DNA of 9,387 nt from Spirochaetia bacterium (lineage in GTDB: Bacteria > Spirochaetota > UBA4802 > UBA5550): the NCBI GenBank assembly GCA_031289575.1, contig JAITPE010000088.1:1-9387 (forward strand). The letters run 5' to 3'. Below, one piece after another: positions 7,374-9,387 of this stretch (within the stretch, counting starts at the first letter, position 1; every line of letters begins with the position of its first letter). Both the position numbers and the translations under genes were made by a program. The notes beneath the pieces were generated by a model. That model worked only from the letters and a program-made list of their open reading frames with translations, made no database searches and was not told the origin of the DNA.

Positions 7374-7376
7374 GGT

Positions 7377-7949
7377 ATGCTCCCAATAGATGACATAGAA
7401 GTTGTAGACAAGGTTTTAAGCGGAGACACCGAGGCCTTCTCTTTGATTGTTGAAAGGTACAGGAATATGACATTCAGGTATGTCTATTCTCGGTTCAACA
7501 ATTACGATGAAGCTATGGATATTACTCAGGATATATTTATAATGTCTCTTGAGGCGTTGAAGAGTTTCAGGAGAGAGTCAAAGTTTTCGACCTGGTTTTA
7601 CAGTATTATGGTGAATTACTGTAAAAACTACAGGAAGAAGAGTAAACGCTATAATGTTGTCCCTATAAGCGGCGGCAAGGATGATGATGAGTATGAACTT
7701 CAGATTCCGGACGACCGGGCTGGTCCCGAGGAAAATGTAATAACGAACGATTCTTTGCGAATAGTGAAGGACGAAATTTACAGGCTGCCCGATGATTACA
7801 AGGAAGTGCTTGTGTTGCGTGATATTGAAGGATTATCATATAACGATATTTCGGAAATGGTTGGTATTAACCTGTCCAATGTAAAGGTCAGGATTCACAG
7901 AGGAAGGGAACTACTGAAAAACAGATTGAGTGAGAGGGGGTTGATATGA
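7377..7949 (+). CDS. ECF-type RNA polymerase sigma factor (RpoE-like)
   Basis: This 190-residue protein is a group 4 (ECF) sigma factor that directs RNA polymerase to a small stress regulon. Region 2 covers about 24-90, with DITQDIFIMSLEALKSF (48-64) and FSTWFYSIMVNYCKNYRKK (70-88) matching core-binding and -10 recognition helices. A linker holding an acidic stretch (101-113) leads to region 4 at about 128-185, with LPDDYKEVLVLRDIEGLSY (137-155) and the helix-turn-helix NDISEMVGINLSNVKVRIHR (156-175). There is no region 1 or 3. ATG at 7377 is the only reasonable start because an in-frame TAA lies at 7359-7361, yet no Shine-Dalgarno precedes it. It starts 45 bp after dnaJ, and its TGA overlaps the next start as ATGA. 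Its partner is the zinc-binding anti-sigma factor encoded next. The target promoters cannot be read from this window. Confidence 0.93.
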   Translation: MLPIDDIEVVDKVLSGDTEAFSLIVERYRNMTFRYVYSRFNNYDEAMDITQDIFIMSLEALKSFRRESKFSTWFYSIMVNYCKNYRKKSKRYNVVPISGGKDDDEYELQIPDDRAGPEENVITNDSLRIVKDEIYRLPDDYKEVLVLRDIEGLSYNDISEMVGINLSNVKVRIHRGRELLKNRLSERGLI

Positions 7950-8623
7950 TCGAAAATCATATCCCTTTTGAAAAATTATCGGATTTTTGCGACGATGAAG
8001 TCATTGTTCAGGAAGAAAGGAAGGAGCTTCTTGAGCACATGCAAAAATGCCACTTCTGTAAATCGGAATTTCATCAACTGCAGAGCATGATTTCATACTG
8101 CTCGGATTTACGGAAAACATTTATATGCGCCGAGGATTTTGTAAAAAAGACCATGGCTGCAATCAAATGGCGCCACCGCCGCAGAACATTGCTGACCCAT
8201 GTTCCTGTTGCCGCGGCCTCTGTCGTTCTCATAGGAGGTGTTGCCCTGTTCGCGTCCATCATCAACGCTCCGGCGGGACATGACACAGGAAGCTTCGCAA
8301 TCATGCCGCCGAGTCCGCTCCCGCTTAACACGGCGGCAAGCGATACCGAAAACGTGGTCGGCATATTGAGCGCGAACAGCGCCTCTATCTTTAAGGTTTC
8401 GGACCTGTTCATTGAGGGTGAGATCGCGGCGGAAAGGTTTGCCAAATTGCGCAGAGAGCTGGGTTTCAGAAAAGTCTTCTACCGGGTGGGTTCGCGCCCC
8501 AAGCAGCAGGGAGCGGCGGCAAATCCCTACCTCGAAGAGGTAGGGAGCGTAAGCGGCTCCGGTGAACAGTTCAGCCTTCCGGCAAGACAGGGCGAATACG
8601 TCCACTTCAGGATCTTTAAGTAA
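7946..8623 (+). CDS. Zinc-binding transmembrane anti-sigma factor (ZAS family)
   Basis: The 225-residue protein is predicted to hold the upstream ECF sigma factor inactive at the membrane. Its N-terminal cytoplasmic domain has HMQKCHFC, an HxxxCxxC zinc motif with His31, Cys35 and Cys38. His5 lies 26 residues before His31, so all four ligands match the arrangement in ChrR-type ZAS proteins. Further cysteines are at 15, 52 and 61. One hydrophobic segment at about 84-107 ([19 protein letters not shown] onward) follows a basic stretch (WRHRRR, 75-80), placing the N-terminus inside. The outer part (108-225) starts with a Pro/Ser/Thr-rich linker and continues into a domain I do not recognise. GAGAGGGGG (7932-7940) is the Shine-Dalgarno, and the start overlaps the sigma stop, so the two are coupled. 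A signal sensed outside, or a zinc or thiol change inside, would free the sigma factor; this role is inferred from the family. Confidence 0.88.
   Translation: MIENHIPFEKLSDFCDDEVIVQEERKELLEHMQKCHFCKSEFHQLQSMISYCSDLRKTFICAEDFVKKTMAAIKWRHRRRTLLTHVPVAAASVVLIGGVALFASIINAPAGHDTGSFAIMPPSPLPLNTAASDTENVVGILSANSASIFKVSDLFIEGEIAAERFAKLRRELGFRKVFYRVGSRPKQQGAAANPYLEEVGSVSGSGEQFSLPARQGEYVHFRIFK
8524..8546 (+). repeat. Perfect 10-bp hairpin inside the anti-sigma gene
   Basis: TCCCTACCTC (8524-8533) and GAGGTAGGGA (8537-8546) are exact reverse complements with a GAA loop. The stem has six G-C pairs and would be very stable in RNA. It encodes residues 193-200 (NPYLEEVG) of the anti-sigma factor and ends 75 bases before the stop codon. 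There is no U-tract after it, so it is not a standard intrinsic terminator. Confidence 0.6.
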
Positions 8624-8657
8624 GGCCGCCGCGCGCCCGACCGATCGTTGTGTTGCG

Positions 8658-8663
8658 TATAAT
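8658..8663 (+). promoter_or_regulatory. Possible -10 element for trxB
   Basis: A consensus TATAAT stands in the 56-bp gap between the anti-sigma stop and the trxB start. No acceptable -35 lies 16-18 bp upstream (GCCCGA at 17 bp), and the upstream TG is one base off the extended -10 position. It may give trxB an independent promoter, or be coincidental. Confidence 0.3.
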
Positions 8664-8679
8664 CTTTGAAGGATATTTC

Positions 8680-9387
8680 ATGAAAGACCTCATAATAATA
8701 GGCGCGGGCCCGGCCGGCCTTACGGCCTCGATTTATGCAGCGCGCAGCGGGCTCGATACCGAAATCATAGAGCGCTTTTCTCCGGGCGGGCAGGTACTCA
8801 ATACGTATGAGGTTGAAAACTATCCCGGCTTTGCCGAACCTGTAGCCGGCTGGCAGCTCATGTCCGGCATGGAAGCGCAGGCGCGGCGGCTCGGCATCTC
8901 CATAGAGTCCGGCGAGGCGCTCGCGATAGAAAAACATAATGACGGAGTATTTTCGCTGCGCCTCGCGTCCGGCACAAGCGTTGAGTCAAGGGCTGTTATC
9001 ATAGCGTCAGGCGCGTCCTATAAAAAACTTGGAGTTGCCGAAGAGGAGCGCTTGACCGGACGAGGCGTGTCGTACTGCGCCACCTGCGACGGCGCGTTTT
9101 TTAAAGACAGGGTGACCGCTGTTATCGGAGGAGGGGATACCGCGATTGAGGAAGCCCTTTTTCTCACAAAGTTCGCGAAAAAGGTATACCTGATTCACCG
9201 CAGGGACAGCCTCAGGGGAAGCAGGGTTCTCATAGACAGGATGCTTGCCTGCGGCAAGGTTGAACTCATTTACAACAGCGTTGTGGAATCGCTTGAGGGC
9301 GGCGATGCCCTTGAAAAAATAATTATTAAGGATCTCAAGAGCGGCCGGAGCTCTCCGCTTGCTGTTGACGGTTTTTTCATCTTTGTC
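8680..9387 (+). CDS. trxB: Thioredoxin reductase (5' part, cut by window edge)
   Basis: TrxB is a cytoplasmic FAD enzyme that passes electrons from NADPH to thioredoxin. The visible 236 residues cover most of a protein normally about 305-320 long; the gene runs off the right edge in frame. The FAD-binding motif GAGPAG lies at 8-13 and [16 protein letters not shown] at 36-51. The redox-active pair is CATC (Cys133 and Cys136) in [11 protein letters not shown]. The NADPH domain has [15 protein letters not shown] (148-162) and HRRD (173-176). ATG at 8680 has GAAGGA (8668-8673) six bases upstream. The missing part should hold the second FAD segment. It lies 56 bp after the anti-sigma gene on the same strand, so it may be co-transcribed with it or use its own TATAAT. 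A homologous ferredoxin-type reductase is possible but less likely, given the HRRD NADPH signature. Confidence 0.96.
   Translation, partial: MKDLIIIGAGPAGLTASIYAARSGLDTEIIERFSPGGQVLNTYEVENYPGFAEPVAGWQLMSGMEAQARRLGISIESGEALAIEKHNDGVFSLRLASGTSVESRAVIIASGASYKKLGVAEEERLTGRGVSYCATCDGAFFKDRVTAVIGGGDTAIEEALFLTKFAKKVYLIHRRDSLRGSRVLIDRMLACGKVELIYNSVVESLEGGDALEKIIIKDLKSGRSSPLAVDGFFIFV

Noticed and set aside
8108..8605. 165-codon open frame on the minus strand inside the anti-sigma gene
   Set aside because: The + strand gene has a clear zinc motif, membrane segment and coupled start; the antisense product has no recognisable feature.
8624..8679. Terminator after the anti-sigma gene
   Set aside because: The GC-rich stretch does not form a good stem followed by a T-run, so no intrinsic terminator can be claimed.

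Overview
This window carries a complete class I heat-shock operon from a bacterium, with accessory genes on its left and an envelope or redox stress module on its right. A CIRCE operator is followed by hrcA, grpE, dnaK and dnaJ. An ECF sigma factor with a zinc-binding membrane anti-sigma factor comes next, and the 5' part of a thioredoxin reductase gene (trxB) runs off the right edge. The host cannot be fixed from this sequence. CIRCE/HrcA control, a lipoprotein with a relaxed lipobox, an anaerobe-type DUF1848 protein, and GrpE and DnaJ sequences that look spirochaete-like to me make an anaerobic Spirochaetota-type organism my tentative guess. Other deep-branching anaerobes remain possible.

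Left part (1-2330). The first bases may be the tail of a preceding gene. A ModA-like binding lipoprotein (114-881) follows, with no modB or modC beside it. Two visibly AT-rich genes then meet tail to tail: an unrecognised 174-residue protein on the + strand (925-1449) and a DUF1848 family protein on the - strand (1406-2329). Their 3' ends overlap by 44 bp. Sampled base composition (17/60 G+C at 1021-1080, against 30/60 in modA at 421-480 and 35/60 in dnaK at 5221-5280) suggests that this pair arrived separately from its surroundings.

Centre (2330-7331). A 186-bp divergent intergenic stretch holds an A-rich tract, a sigma-70-type promoter and a perfect CIRCE with arms extended to 12 bp. All four heat-shock genes then run on the + strand with gaps of about 15-35 bp, consistent with one transcript repressed by HrcA. 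GrpE, DnaK and DnaJ together form the cytoplasmic Hsp70 folding machine.

Right part (7377-9387). The ECF sigma gene begins 45 bp after dnaJ without an obvious Shine-Dalgarno and with a 9-bp tandem repeat just upstream. Its stop overlaps the anti-sigma start (ATGA), so the two are translationally coupled. The anti-sigma has a ChrR/RsrA-type zinc motif, one membrane segment and an unrecognised outer domain. trxB follows after 56 bp. No terminator is visible between dnaJ and trxB, so heat-shock, envelope-stress and thiol-redox functions may be linked in expression. I see no RNA genes, CRISPR arrays, insertion sequences or tRNAs.
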